Assembly (NCBI GenBank): GCA_018873245.2
Contig: JAEMBT020000003.1
Span: 2,375,843-2,439,842 of the forward strand
Length of the DNA stretch: 64,000 nucleotides
Direction: 5' to 3'
Origin: Archegozetes longisetosus
Taxonomy: Eukaryota > Arthropoda > Arachnida > Sarcoptiformes > Trhypochthoniidae
Under the pieces are notes generated by a model, which saw only the letters and a list, made by a program, of their open reading frames with translations, did not search any database and was not told the DNA's origin. Below are positions 10,996 through 22,255 of this stretch, in pieces. Position 1 is the stretch's first letter. Every line of letters begins with the position of its first letter. The translations under genes and the position numbers were made by a program.

Positions 10996-13069
10996 CTACT
11001 GTGCACCTGATACTTAGTGCAAATCAAGACTTGCAGTAGTAATCAAGAAGTATGGACGAAATCCAATAACTTATAGCTATATTATAGTGCAGGCTCTACT
11101 GAGCGAAACAAGCTACGATTCAAACCTTCTGTTCCTATGATTGGATTTGACTCTATAATGTAATAGATACAACGAACAATTAAACAACTTCAGTAGGAAA
11201 TGATTTTGAACTAGTTTTCACAGAATAGCAGGGTTTAGCCTACTCTCCTAAAAATCAGAACTTCCTTATGGTTTCGATCCTATTTAAATCATGCAAAATT
11301 TTGTCAAGATGTTATTTAATTTTAAAGTTTAAAAAAATTACATCAATTGATTTCAAAATTTGAACTCCTGTCTTCATGAGAGATCCACGATTACAGTTTT
11401 ATCTAATGATTTCTAAAAGTTTTTAACCTTTATCAGTATGAAAGCTTCTTTGAGTAAAATCCATAGCCAACAGAAATTTCATTATATTAGCTAACAATTC
11501 GCATCATTAAGTGGTTAATCGATTAACTAATCAATTAGTTATTAAACTTGAAGGTTGTATAGATTTTTTAAGGAGGACTTTATTATTCAAAATAATTAAA
11601 CATTTATACTAATCTTCAACAAAATTGAGATCAAAATATGTTTCAAGTCTTCATTCAAATTCAAATTACCAGCAAATATTTTGTTGTGTTATTTAAAAGC
11701 ATAAGGTTTTACTCTCAAATGACTGTAAATTATCTAAATATAAGCTTTTTCAGTATATCAATTGAAATGACGTGAGTTCCTTCTGATGTGAATGAATCAT
11801 TTGACTTCTTTTAAATTACTTTTTGAGGCAAACGTTTTAAAATCACGCCTTATTCGTACATTTAAATTGTTTTGTTTCCAAATGCATTGGTTTTTGATGC
11901 AAAAAATTTGTATACAGTTAGGGTAGAGACACTTCAATAAAGACACTTTAAATTTGCCAATTTTTGTGAGTATCTGTTTTTTGGATTATCTTATAATTGC
12001 ATTCATCGTAATCACATTTAAACACTTAATTGATTTAAGCATTAATTTAATTTGCTTTTAACTTGTTTCAATTTTTATTATAATTATCAACGCTTTTATT
12101 CTGATTGGTATTTAAAATTCTTACGGGTTAATTCATTATTTTCTTCATTAATACGGACTTTCATTCTGTTTCATTTAATAATCAATTATTTTAACATTTT
12201 TATTAATTATTTATCAATAATAATCATATCTGTTGTGGTAAATAGATTCGAATTTTTTGAACGATTCATACAACTTGTAGCTTCTCTATTGCACTTTACT
12301 TCAAAATCACTAAGACTTTATTTTCTTTAATATTAATATTGCTACCATTTAATTCGTAGTTTTAATTCAGATAAATATCTATTCTATTCATGTCTTCATT
12401 ACCAAAAATAATCACTTCTTCGAAGTCATTGAAGTAAATGTTTTCTTCATTTTTAACTTGGTTTTAATTATGATTCAAATAAAAATCAATTAACTACTTG
12501 TTCTGATTCAAAATATTATTGTTTTTAACAATCCATTCAAAACTTGTGATAAGTTATTATTTAAACAAAAATTTTAAACTCTTAATGTATGACTTACTTT
12601 AGTAAATATGTGACAAAATCAGTCAAAATTTAAAGTGTTACTATTTGGAGAGCTTCCCATAAAACAAGTTAACTAAACATTATTGAATCAGTAGCCAGAT
12701 CTCGATCTTCAGAAAAAATTGATGTTAGAATAGAATTTGAGACAAGCTTTTATATTCTAGAAAAAAGTTTGTGCTCTCACCATGGGTTCCTGTAATAAAT
12801 TTCACCCGAAACTTTACTGCATATTTTTAAAGTAGACATAAGGAAAAGTTTGTCTGCTGGGGTCAACGAACTCTATCGAGTAGTTTTTGAGCTAGAGGGA
12901 GTTAAACTTTTGTACATGATACTCAATATGAATATTGAACTAACCTTACAACCTAATCTAACCTAACTCAAACAATAGTACGATTGGGTATACAATTTCA
13001 ATATAAAATTCTTATTCATTTGCCATCTCCATAACAATATAATATCTAGGGCAAAATTGATCGGGGTTC
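10996..13069. other. Intergenic, nothing recognised
   Basis: About 2 kb of very AT-rich sequence. A short CCTAA-rich tract lies at 12941-12970 (CAACCTAATCTAACCTAACT). The open frame at 12052-12330 is a low-complexity Phe/Ile/Tyr run and is not supported as a gene. Confidence 0.5.
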
Positions 13070-15641
13070 TTTCTATCATTCATTAGTGAAGTGAATAACA
13101 TCTGAATGTTATCTCAAAATAAATAATTGCTTTTAGCTGAGAATCCTCTTTGAAAGTTAAATTCAAAAGAGAGCTTTTATACACAAATCAAATCAATTTA
13201 ATATATTTTATTTAAGAACTTTGAAATTGATTTAAAATTTGAGTAACTCAAAGCCACGCTTGTGGTCCATGTTTTTCTTTGATCAGTACAATACTGTCAA
13301 TAATTTTGCCTTTCTGCGATTTTGAAACATGTCAGAAGTTAATAATAAATTAATATTAGAACAATCGACATCAGAATACTAGATGCTCATTACTGGATTA
13401 CCTGATCATCAGATACTTGATCAATAGTCAAATGAGTTTTATTGACAATAGTCATTCTCGTATAGCCATATTCACTGCTTCTGAAAGCACTCCATTCTGG
13501 AAGATTATTATCGAATGGATCAGTTCTTTCGTGGTTACCCTTCAAATAGGAGAAAATGATTAGAATTTTTCAGAATCATCAAACTTCAAACAACTTTACA
13601 GCAGAGCCGGTAATTATATGAACCGGTGATTTAGGATTTCGATAGGGCTCTGATTTGCTTCCACTATGTATTGTTCTGTTATAAATAGGCAGAAGTCGTT
13701 CATAATTATGAATATGAGCCCAAATTTCAAGATCGACACCATATTTGTAGAAAAGATCTTCAAGATTCAACAGTTTTGAACCAAGAGCTATAGTTTTACG
13801 AATCTATAAATATAGAAATGTATTGATCTAAGGACTACAAAGCATGAAATAATGTTATTGTGCATTACAAGAGTCTGATAGTTGTAGCATTCTACATCGT
13901 TTATTAGAGTGCAGTACATAGGTCTGTGTCCCAAAGTTATTATCCATGGGTGTTTTTCTCTATTTTCTGCTTTATTCGCTTCTATCAAGTCTTTCTCTAA
14001 CCATTCAAATTGAGTCGGAAGTTGATGCATTCCGTAATTAAAATTATAGTAGAACTCAGTCGAAAATGAGATTATATGTGCGGGTCCGATGTTATAACTG
14101 TAGAAATGATTATTTATGTCTCCTTCTAAGTTGATCATTGTAAAACGATTCACATAATTGGAAAAATTGCTATAAACATATAAAAGTTTTGAATTAATAT
14201 TTCCTTTAACTATAGTTTGGGAGTGACTTTTGGAGAAGTAATGATTGCATACTAGGCTTGTTCATGATTTCCAACAGTAGCCATATATGGAACATAAGCT
14301 GCAATGGGCTCTATTTGTCTCATGAATTCATCACCAACTCTGGCGTTATCCTAATAAATCGATTCATATAGAATTTTGAATAAACTCATATAGACTTACG
14401 TCATGCAAATCGTAAGCGAAGTCACCTATAAATCGAAAAAGTATTGAACTAACTAAAGTTGAGTTTGGTTTTGAAGACTTACCGACATGAAGTATAGCGT
14501 CATAAAGGCCTCGCTCAACATCTTTTTGCAGTCTAGGAATTGACTGCGCGTTAACATTACCCATATCTCCATAAACTGCAAACCTTGGACTCCAATCACT
14601 TCCATGTTTTATTGCATTGAAACTATAGACTGCACTCCAGCCGTCATCACTTCCGCAATGATAAACTATTATGAGAAATGTCAATTTTGATAATTTCATT
14701 TTACATAAACTTTGTTTTATTCACAATATTTTTTGCCAGGAATCAAGTCTTTCATAACAGCTCTGTGGATATACATCGATCTCTTCTCATCTCCACCATC
14801 AACAAATAGAGTACTCGTTCCCTCTGAACATTGTGATAAAGTAGAATCGATTCCATATTCAACAACAGGAGTTTGTGTCTTATTTATTGTAAGCCATGTA
14901 ACGATCATCTGTGTCGCATTAACTGTGGATTTTATTTAAAAATTTTCAAATAAAAATGAAACTTCACAACACCCAAAAATCTTACTTCCGAGAGACAAAT
15001 GTATTTGTTCTGGCTGTACATGGACTAAATGTATTTCTTCGCCAGTAACCCAAAAAAAGAAACTGATAATCAAAATTAATTTAAACATTTTGATTTGTTG
15101 AGCTCTTTCTGTTATTTAAGTTTTGTGCACAAAGCTGTGAACCACTAATGAAAGCAAACTTATATGAGAACTAGATTTACTCATATTTTGACTATTAGAG
15201 TCCAGTTCCTGACTGATAAAGATAGGATTATCTGTTTTAATGATTAACATTTGTGTGTTTTACATGGTTTCCCAATAAAGTGCTGAAAATTCAGTTGAGT
15301 AACAACTATTATAACTCTTATTTTTTATTTTTTATTTTTCATAAACTTTATCGATTTTATTTAAATTTTCATAACATTATGATTTAATTATCGAAAATCC
15401 TGTGCCTTCAGTGCGTCAGCAATAATGTGAGATCAAACTTTCAACGCAAACTCATTCAATGCAAACTTATTTAATTTTAACTATTTTATTAAAATTAGAT
15501 TAATTCACAGTCCTATACATTTAGAATAGAATAAAATTAAAGTATTTTACCAACCATTTCTCTCTATTCAAGTAAGATTGATTCGCGTGTGGCTTAGAAG
15601 ATCAACAATTAAGCTGTAATATTAGGTCCAATAAATAAGTT
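13070..15641. repeat. Duplicated block A (phosphatase copy A plus flanks)
   Basis: This ~2.57-kb block is almost identical to 56948-59516. It starts at TTTCTATCATTCATTAG and ends at CCAATAAATAAGTT. It covers the 3' flank, the whole phosphatase gene and about 550 bp upstream. Outside these points the two loci are unrelated. Small indels are confined to the flanks; none falls between the start and stop codons. Confidence 0.9.
13248..15088 (-). CDS. ACP7-like: Purple acid phosphatase, ACP7-type, copy A (9 exons)
   Basis: Minus-strand exons are 15088-14986, 14922-14725, 14665-14483, 14425-14400 (26-bp micro-exon), 14350-14253, 14169-13869, 13803-13600, 13539-13402 and 13313-13248. They give 438 aa with all phases compatible. 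A signal peptide (FKLILIISFFFWVTG) precedes HVQPEQIHLSLG, the start of the fibronectin-like domain. All five metal-binding motifs of the family are present: GDMGN (D134), GDFAYD (D163, Y166), GNHE (N198, H199), GHRPMY (H284) and WAHIHNYER (H333, H335). It should be a secreted or lysosomal dinuclear-metal phosphomonoesterase. Its length matches vertebrate ACP7. It lies in a block duplicated at 56948-59516 and is convergent with SDR gene 1. Confidence 0.92.
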
Positions 15642-15980
15642 AAAATTGTGGTAGTTTTTGTATAACCATTCAGTTGAGGTTCTTAAGTGAATGTATACGT
15701 GCGAGTGCGAGGTTAACAATAGAAAATAATTTAGAGTTATATAAAACAATACTTTATTAGATACACGTGTTCTTACGATGAATCTTTCAGAGTCCCCCTA
15801 AGGCTTTTAATGCCTACTGTTATATATTGTAATTTCATTGGAGTTTGATCTGAACTCTAGGAATGTTTGTATATTTATTAGTATGTAAAAGTGTCAGAAC
15901 TAATAATTAGTAAAACAATGTGTACATCTGACATAGACAACGTTCGCTCGTCTCATTTCCTTGCCTCTGAAGTATCTTCG
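15642..15980. other. Junction between duplicated block A and the gypsy element
   Basis: Similarity to block B stops at 15641 and this unique stretch begins. It precedes the 3' coding end of a minus-strand Ty3/gypsy element, so it could be that element's 3' untranslated region or LTR. I could not find a second LTR copy. Confidence 0.35.
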
Positions 15981-17470
15981 CGTAAGTAGTAACGTTCTAA
16001 TTTACAAATATGAGCGAGGATGATTGATGAGTCCTTTTCTAATCTTACGATAGTATAATTAACTTCAGACTTCTCTCAATTACTTTGTATGGGTCTTCAA
16101 ATTTGGGTGTAAGTTTTGTATTATTAGGATGATTGGGTGGTATACGTCTCTTAGCGAGGTCTCCTGGAAATAATTGTAATGATTTGTGTGCTGCGTCGTG
16201 CGATTGTTTTTTCTATTGTTTAAAAGCTTCTGTTCTCTTATATGCCAATTTCCGTGCCTCAGCTAATGGTGGAATTTTTTGCGTTTTCTTCGTCTGTACC
16301 AAACATTAAATATCTAGGTTTGAATCTGTGTACCGTACTATTATATTCTTCTACCACTTCAGATAATAGTGTAGACTATATGCATTTTGGATTCGTAGCC
16401 ATAGCTATACGTAATCGCGTTATGATCGTATCATTTGCTTTATCATTTAAACTATTTATTTGAGGATATGCCGTTGTGTTTGATCTTTTTGGCACCCTTC
16501 TTAGTAAGAAATTTCTTAAATTGATTACTTTTAAAGTTAGTACGATTATCAGTCAGCATACGATTAGGTACTTTTAAATTTTTGAATGTTTTCCAATAAA
16601 CTTATAACAACTGCTATTATATTCGTTGCGGTCGCTTTCGTCCATATGTATTGTGTATGATGGTCTATCACTACTTGGATATACTTGGCTTTTGAGAATC
16701 TTGCCGATGTTCCTGTTACCACTATATCCATGGTTAAGAGTTTCATGGGTTATTGGGTATTTCGAATAGTATAAATGGACCATATGGTGGATGTGTTGCC
16801 GCTTTAACGAGTTGCAAGTATGATACGAACAGACATATTTACGGATGTCGTCGCGCATATTATCCCTAATGTAAATACTTGAGATAATCTGCATAACTTG
16901 ACAATTCCTGGTTGTCCCGACTCATCGTGACATATTGTGAGTATATGCATGATATGTGATGGTGGTATAACTCGCCGGACTTTGCCTTAACTTTGACTGA
17001 GACAATGCCACCTTTCCTGAATTCGCGATTCTTTAGGACTATCTTTGAGTCAGCTTGAACATTTTTAGAATCTTCCGCTGATGGTAACATCGATATCGGT
17101 GAACGCGATAATGCATCGATATGTCGCATGGTCTTCCCCGAGTGGTGGACAACTTTATAATCGTATACCGATAACAACACGGACCACCTGAACAAGCGTC
17201 TATTATCTTTCATTCTAAACAACCATTGAAGCACCGCGTGATTTGTCATTATTGTGAATGGATTGCCGCTTAAGTAGATGCAAAACTAATCACATGCTTT
17301 GACTACTGTGAGGCATTCGAGCTCTGATGCAGAATAATTGCTCTCTACACTGTCAGGTTTACGAGAAAAGTACACAACCGGTTGTTTATTTTGTTCAATT
17401 ATTGTTCCTATCCTAATAGCACTCGCGTCTGTATGTAATACAGTCGGCGCTTTGGGATTAATAAGTAATA
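15981..17470 (-). mobile_element. Degenerate Ty3/gypsy retrotransposon fragment
   Basis: The minus strand carries, in order, an RNase H-like region (17461-17070, with HTDASA, then TNHAVLQWL and HIDALSRSP), an integrase zinc-binding segment with C-x2-C (about 16890-16800), the integrase core (MDIVV, VVIDHHTQY, then LTDNRTNF at about 16745-16530) and a C-terminal region with a basic IPPNHPNNTKLTPKFE module (about 16150-16080). Frames shift and stops intervene, for example near 17287, so it is dead. Reverse transcriptase, gag and recognisable LTRs are missing, so it is 5'-truncated. The host insertion point probably lies near 15642. Confidence 0.82.
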
Positions 17471-17520
17471 AATTCCATAGTGTAATTAAATCATTTATTA
17501 AATATATATAAATTGGTAAT

Positions 17521-18019
17521 AGTTTAGTTTATGGACGCCAGTGAATCTATACAAAAGTGCTATCGATGAATAGCATATGATCTCCTATTAGCATATATAT
17601 AGCTCATATGGCGCGGAAGTCTTTGGTTCAGGAGATACAGATAAAAAACCATTGTATATATATATATATATTACACGCGCGCAGAGGGGTGGGTAGTTCG
17701 CCATCTGACTAACATGGTAGGCACAGTAGCCAGCTCGCTCACACGTTAGGCTCCATTATCGACGAACTGACCTGACCTGACATAACCTAACCTAATCTGG
17801 CCTAACCTGGCCTAACTTAGGCTAACCTAACTTGACCTAACCTAACCTAACCAAAAAAATTTAACATTACGTCTATGGGAAATCATTGACTTTGAACTCA
17901 AATATCTCAAGAACCACGGACTTCCGCGCCATATGCCTCATATTTTCGTTAATCGGACACATTACCCTATTCATTGATGGCACCACCATCTAGATCAAGT
18001 GGCGTCCATAAACTAAACT
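17521..18019. mobile_element. MITE with AGTTTAGTTTATGGACGCCA terminal repeats
   Basis: Perfect 20-bp inverted termini lie at 17521-17540 and 18000-18019. A second inverted pair lies inside (GGCGCGGAAGTC at about 17609 and GACTTCCGCGCCAT at about 17919). The centre holds a TA microsatellite (17656-17672), a GC-richer stretch, and a run of degenerate CCTAA/CCTGA units at 17768-17851. There is no open frame of note. Confidence 0.75.
17768..17851. repeat. Interstitial telomere-like (CCTAA)n tract
   Basis: Variants such as CATAACCTAACCTAATCTGG and GACCTAACCTAACCTAACC are repeated for about 84 bp. The arthropod telomere unit is TTAGG (CCTAA on the other strand), but here it is interrupted by TGG and TGA variants. 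It is embedded in a MITE, so it is more probably part of that element than a relic of a chromosome end. Confidence 0.6.
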
Positions 18020-20043
18020 TCTACCTAAAATTTATTTATCTAAATAATGCACAAAAAATTTTATTCAACAATATATCGTCGGCTGAGAATTATTCAGTCC
18101 TATCGTCAAATTTTGGCGAAAATGAGTTATTGGCAGATCATTGAGTAAATCCAATTCTCTAACTTATGAATCAAAAATAATCAAAATATCTCAACCCCTT
18201 AGCATAAAATCACAAAAAAGTAAGAATTTTAATGATTTTACTGGTTTTCTCGAATAATTTGATGGTATATAAATTTGAAAATATCATATTTTGACTCGTC
18301 GTTTCATAAGCTTTCAAATAAAAAAGTTTGTCGAAATCGGAGCAAATTTAGAAATTTTTGAAAAATTGATCTAGCTCATTTTTAATAGTATATCTGTTGT
18401 CCATGTATCATTGGGAGTCAGAATATATGGTTAATTGTGAAAAAGTAAGTTGTTCCCTTTCTCTCCACTTTTACCGATTGTCATTCTCAATAATATTTAG
18501 AAAGTATATTTCATGTAGATATTAAATATATTTTCGATTCCTTGAAGTTTTCATGTTTCTATATTTTTAACAGTTGAAATATTCAATTATTCCTATATTT
18601 TGCAGATAGTATTGTATAATTCTCAATATTTTTCAGAAAATTAAGAGAAAACTAAAAATATAGCAATAATTATTAAAATAATATTCTAGTTTTGGACCCG
18701 TTGACAAAAATTTCGAAGCAATAAATTTGAAGCTGAGAAGTCCCTAATCATTATATATATTCATTTCATAACGATATCTCATCTTTTCTCTCACTCACGA
18801 TTTCAAACTTCAGAAGCGATTATCTCGAAAACTTTTTTTCTGTTTTTTCGTGAGATAGTACTGAATAATTCTATGCCGATGACATGTATCAGATAAAAAT
18901 ACAGGTATAAACATCTATAAGTGGATGGAGATAAGACAAAATATTCGAAAGCCAAAAATTGAATGTATTATTACTCAAATTTAATTTCTATGTATGAATA
19001 TTTTGCTGATCGAATGATCTTTTGATTTAACAATTGATACATTACTTTTAGATATTTTATGTAAGAGGGTAAAAAGATTTTATTTTTTATAGTCATATCG
19101 AGAAATAGATTACCATTAACTGATCGCCATCACTCCTCAACCAAATACCCTTTCAATTTATGCTGACTAACACTTCGCACACTTCTAACTAATTTGAGTT
19201 TAAGCTAACCCCAAAAAGCTTCTATTCTTTAAGTGTTGACTCTGATCATACAGTGTATGAAGTTTCGTGAATGATAAACACTTCTGTGTATATGCTATTT
19301 GAATAAAAACATGTTTACAATGTATTAATATTTTCATTGAATTTTTTAGAATTAAATTTAAAGTCAGATAAAATACATTTCGCGCCCATAGGGGAATTTT
19401 TTTATAAACAGGCTAATGATGTGACCAGATGGTTGTCCTGGTCCTAATGTGCCCTAATATTATTGGTCTCAAAGTGCGTTCATCCCTACATCTAACATAA
19501 AAATGGCATCGCTCACGCTTTCCTTAATATAAAATAATGACAATTATTCTTGTGACTGGATCTTTCTGAAAATGAAAATATCGATTCGTGTACAGTTCCC
19601 ATATAACGCAGGCTTTACAAATGTAAAGATTTGAAATTAGGATCTTCAATGTAAGATTTCAAATTTTATTTTACGTCTTTTCTAAGAGTCTGGTTGGACT
19701 GGATAAAGTATCTCATGTGTTCCTAGCATATTTCTGTAATTATATTCTACAATTTTGTAAAATCATTTATCTATGAAGAATATGTATATTAAAGTTGCTG
19801 TAAGACGTAAATAAAGAAAAACTGATTATACTTTTACAAAAGATTTTTATTTTAGACATAAATGACACACGATTGGAAAGTAAAACGAAGATAAGACCAC
19901 TTGCACTGACTATTTCCCTCATTAGATAGTTTTTTAGTTTACCACATTTCGTTAATTTTAAACTTGAAGCAAAACTTTTTTTCGATTCTTTATTTATTTT
20001 AAAGTTACAGTTACCGTTAAATTGTTGAAAACACAATTATGGG
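18020..20043. other. Intergenic; weak inverted repeat 18060-18890
   Basis: AT-rich sequence with no gene. The segments TCGTCGGCTGAGAATTATTC (about 18076) and GAATAATTCTATGCCGATGA (about 18862) are imperfect inverted copies, so an old MITE of about 0.8 kb may lie here. The minus-strand frame at 19767-20036 has no recognisable features. Confidence 0.4.
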
Positions 20044-20520
20044 TCACATTACAGAGAAAGCTATTGCGGAAAATGCGGTTATAAATAATGTTTCAGGAAG
20101 TAATAATATCAAACTTTTAATAGCATTGAATCTCATTGCATTATTAAATAACAAATTTACAATTAATTCAGTATTATTTTGGAGAAGAGCTTCTCTCACA
20201 TTTTTGAAGAGAATATCATACGAATAAAAGTTTCTATTATCTTCATTCAACATTATATTCTCCACGCCATCTTAAATTATTGATCCGATATGTTCAGCCG
20301 CATTGCGATCTAGTGGATTTCAAGCCAGAAATCACTTGCCCAAGATATAACTCCGCTTTCGTTGAGAAGCTGTTGTGTTGCGATAACTCTCATGGATGGG
20401 GGCCTTGTCAATAAGAAATGTTAATTTCTGCTATCTGAGACATATTCTGCATTTCCCAAGAATGATAAAACATCTTCATTGAGAATTGCGTTACGAAAAT
20501 AATTCCCATCCCATGTCTGA
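20044..20520 (-). pseudogene. Probable Tc1/mariner-type transposase C-terminal remnant
   Basis: Reading the minus strand downward, DKAPIHE (compare the family's DNAP.H second catalytic region) is followed about 30 codons later by NPLDRNAAEHIGSII, comparable to SPDLNPIE..W..LK. Then an open stretch at 20265-20044 reads MLNEDNRNFYSYDILFKNVR and LFNNAMRFNAIKS, the position of the family's C-terminal helix. Stops interrupt it. Identification rests on motif order, not strong identity. Confidence 0.42.
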
Positions 20521-20712
20521 CCACTTCTTTAATCACAAACATTAGCTTATTCGCAGTAGACACAAGAAAAATTTCGATACAAAAGGATTTGAGTCAATTC
20601 CCGATATCTCTCATCGTTGTCCATATCTTCAATAAATTTTGCCTAAATTATATCATTTTGATGATCAGGCTTATAGACAGTATAAACAAAAAACTCATCT
20701 TAAGGAGCCAAA

Positions 20713-21144
20713 TAGGGTAACAAAGTATCCCGCATTTAAGAGTTGTGTCCCGCATCTCGCATGCACCTTTTGCGGGACAGAAATATTACAGTTTTTAAGA
20801 TTTAACTTTAAAATATCCCCTATAAGCTTTTGTTCAATGCATTTTCATCGTCGACACGTTTCTTACTGCCAATATCTTTGGTCTGATGAACGTAATCGAA
20901 TAAATGTTAGTTTAGTAGAAGCAGAAATATACATACGATTTCATTTTTCAATGACATATTCCGAATTTTATGATTTCATTAAAAGCAAAAATGAACTATT
21001 ATATGCAGCAAAATTCAAGAAGTATAAGTTTTTGAACAATGAATAAAGATTGTAAATTTTCAAATAAAACTTTTAAGAAATATTTTATAAGGGAGCCAAA
21101 ATTTTTTGTCCCTTATTTAATTGTTTTTTGACTTGGTCACCCTA
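20713..21144 (+). mobile_element. hAT element remnant with TAGGGTGAC-type ends
   Basis: The left end TAGGGTAACAAAGTATCCCG and the right end TGACTTGGTCACCCTA are inverted variants of the TAGGGTGACC terminus also seen at 34384-34904. AGCCAAA abuts both ends, a 7-bp match to an expected 8-bp duplication. Before the right end the frame reads LWSDERNRINVSLVEAEIYI and YDFIKSKNELLYAAKFKKY (about 20875-21046), which I place at the C-terminus of a ZBED-like hAT transposase. The rest is deleted. Confidence 0.6.
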
Positions 21145-21417
21145 AGCCAAACACAAAAAGTCGTTAGTAAAATCGGGGAGCCATTCTGCATAAAAGAGTC
21201 TATCTTCAATATTCAAATTAGTCTTTAATAGTTTCTTAATCACAAGAAAGAGTTTGAATTTATCGCGTTTTCGATAATTACAAACAGTTTCAGAAGATAA
21301 TAGTTTTCCTCTTCTAGCAATTATTTCTTTGACCGCTGATTCACCGTTTACTCTATGCACATTACTTGAATTTTGGTTGAGGAGTACTAAATAGGCGCAA
21401 CTATAAAGAAACATCAT
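21142..21417 (-). CDS. Unrecognised small open frame (91 codons)
   Basis: A minus-strand frame with charged, non-repetitive content (AVKEIIARRGKLLSSETV, then LLKTNLNIEDRLFYAEWLPD). No family is recognised. Its N-terminal part overlaps the edge of the inverted repeat that follows, so it may belong to a decayed transposon. No splice partner was found. Confidence 0.15.
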   Translation of the reverse strand: MMFLYSCAYLVLLNQNSSNVHRVNGESAVKEIIARRGKLLSSETVCNYRKRDKFKLFLVIKKLLKTNLNIEDRLFYAEWLPDFTNDFLCLA

Positions 21418-22255
21418 AAAAATCGAGTGACATATGCAATCGATAGTACTTGAAAAGACGAGTCGAACTATACCAAATTTTTGGAGCTATGCCTACCAGT
21501 TCACTAGCCACACCCATTTTCATATTTTAAAAGTTGATTTCTGAGTGGTCGGAGCATCATAAAAATCATATGACACATGTAATTGATAGTACTCATTAAG
21601 ACAAGTCGAATCATGCCAAATTTTCAGAGACACGCTCATCCGTTCACTAGCTACGCCCATTTATACATATTATTTTAATTCATTTCTATGTGGGAGGAGT
21701 AGTACACAATTCACTTGACACATGCAATCGTTAGTGCTTTTGATATGAATCAAACTATACAAAATTTTTGGAGCCACGTTCATCTATTTACTATCTAAAC
21801 CTATTTTCACTATCCGAATCTCATTAACTTACATTGTAATAATAGGGCCCTTATGATGACACTGTTGAGTTGGGAGATTGACAGTTATTTTGATCTTTAA
21901 AGATATTTATTTATATCCTAATTTAAATCATATTTATAAACAGTTTATTTGCACCATAATACACTATAAAAATTATTTTTCAAAGCTAGTTGTGATTAAG
22001 AAAGGCTTGGCTCCAAAAAATTTAGTATTGTTCGATTTGTATTAAAAAGTACTAACGATTGCATATGTCAAGTGAATTATATACTGCTCCTCCCACTTAA
22101 TAATTAATTAAAATAATAATATGTTTAAATGGGCGTAGCTAGTGAACGGATTGGCATGTCTCTGAAAATTTTGTATGGTTCGACTTGTCTTAACGAGTAC
22201 TATCGATTGCATATGTCACTCGATTTTTATGTTTCTTTATAGTTGCATCTATTCA
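21395..22255. repeat. Palindromic repeat with ~145-bp internal tandem units
   Basis: The left side (CGCAACTATAAAGAAACATC, GTGACATATGCAATCGATAG) and right side (CTATCGATTGCATATGTCAC, TTTCTTTATAGTTGC) are inverted. Within the left half three degenerate units of about 145 bp follow each other, each with GACA(T/C)ATG(C/T)AATCGATAGT, a GACxAGTCGAA-like motif and CACTAGC(C/T)A(C/T)(A/G)CCCA. The right half holds a further inverted unit. Related GTACTATCGATTCGA units occur at 51770-52260. Confidence 0.7.

Noticed and set aside
12052..12330. A hydrophobic 92-codon frame that could be a membrane protein
   Set aside because: A Phe/Ile/Tyr/Asn run in extremely AT-rich DNA without splice context or motif.
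14712..14939. Plus-strand frames inside the phosphatase genes (also 58590-58817)
   Set aside because: Antisense shadows of phosphatase exon 2; identical in both duplicated copies.
17768..17851. A chromosome-end relic or telomere fusion point
   Set aside because: The CCTAA tract is short, degenerate and inside a MITE with perfect 20-bp ends.
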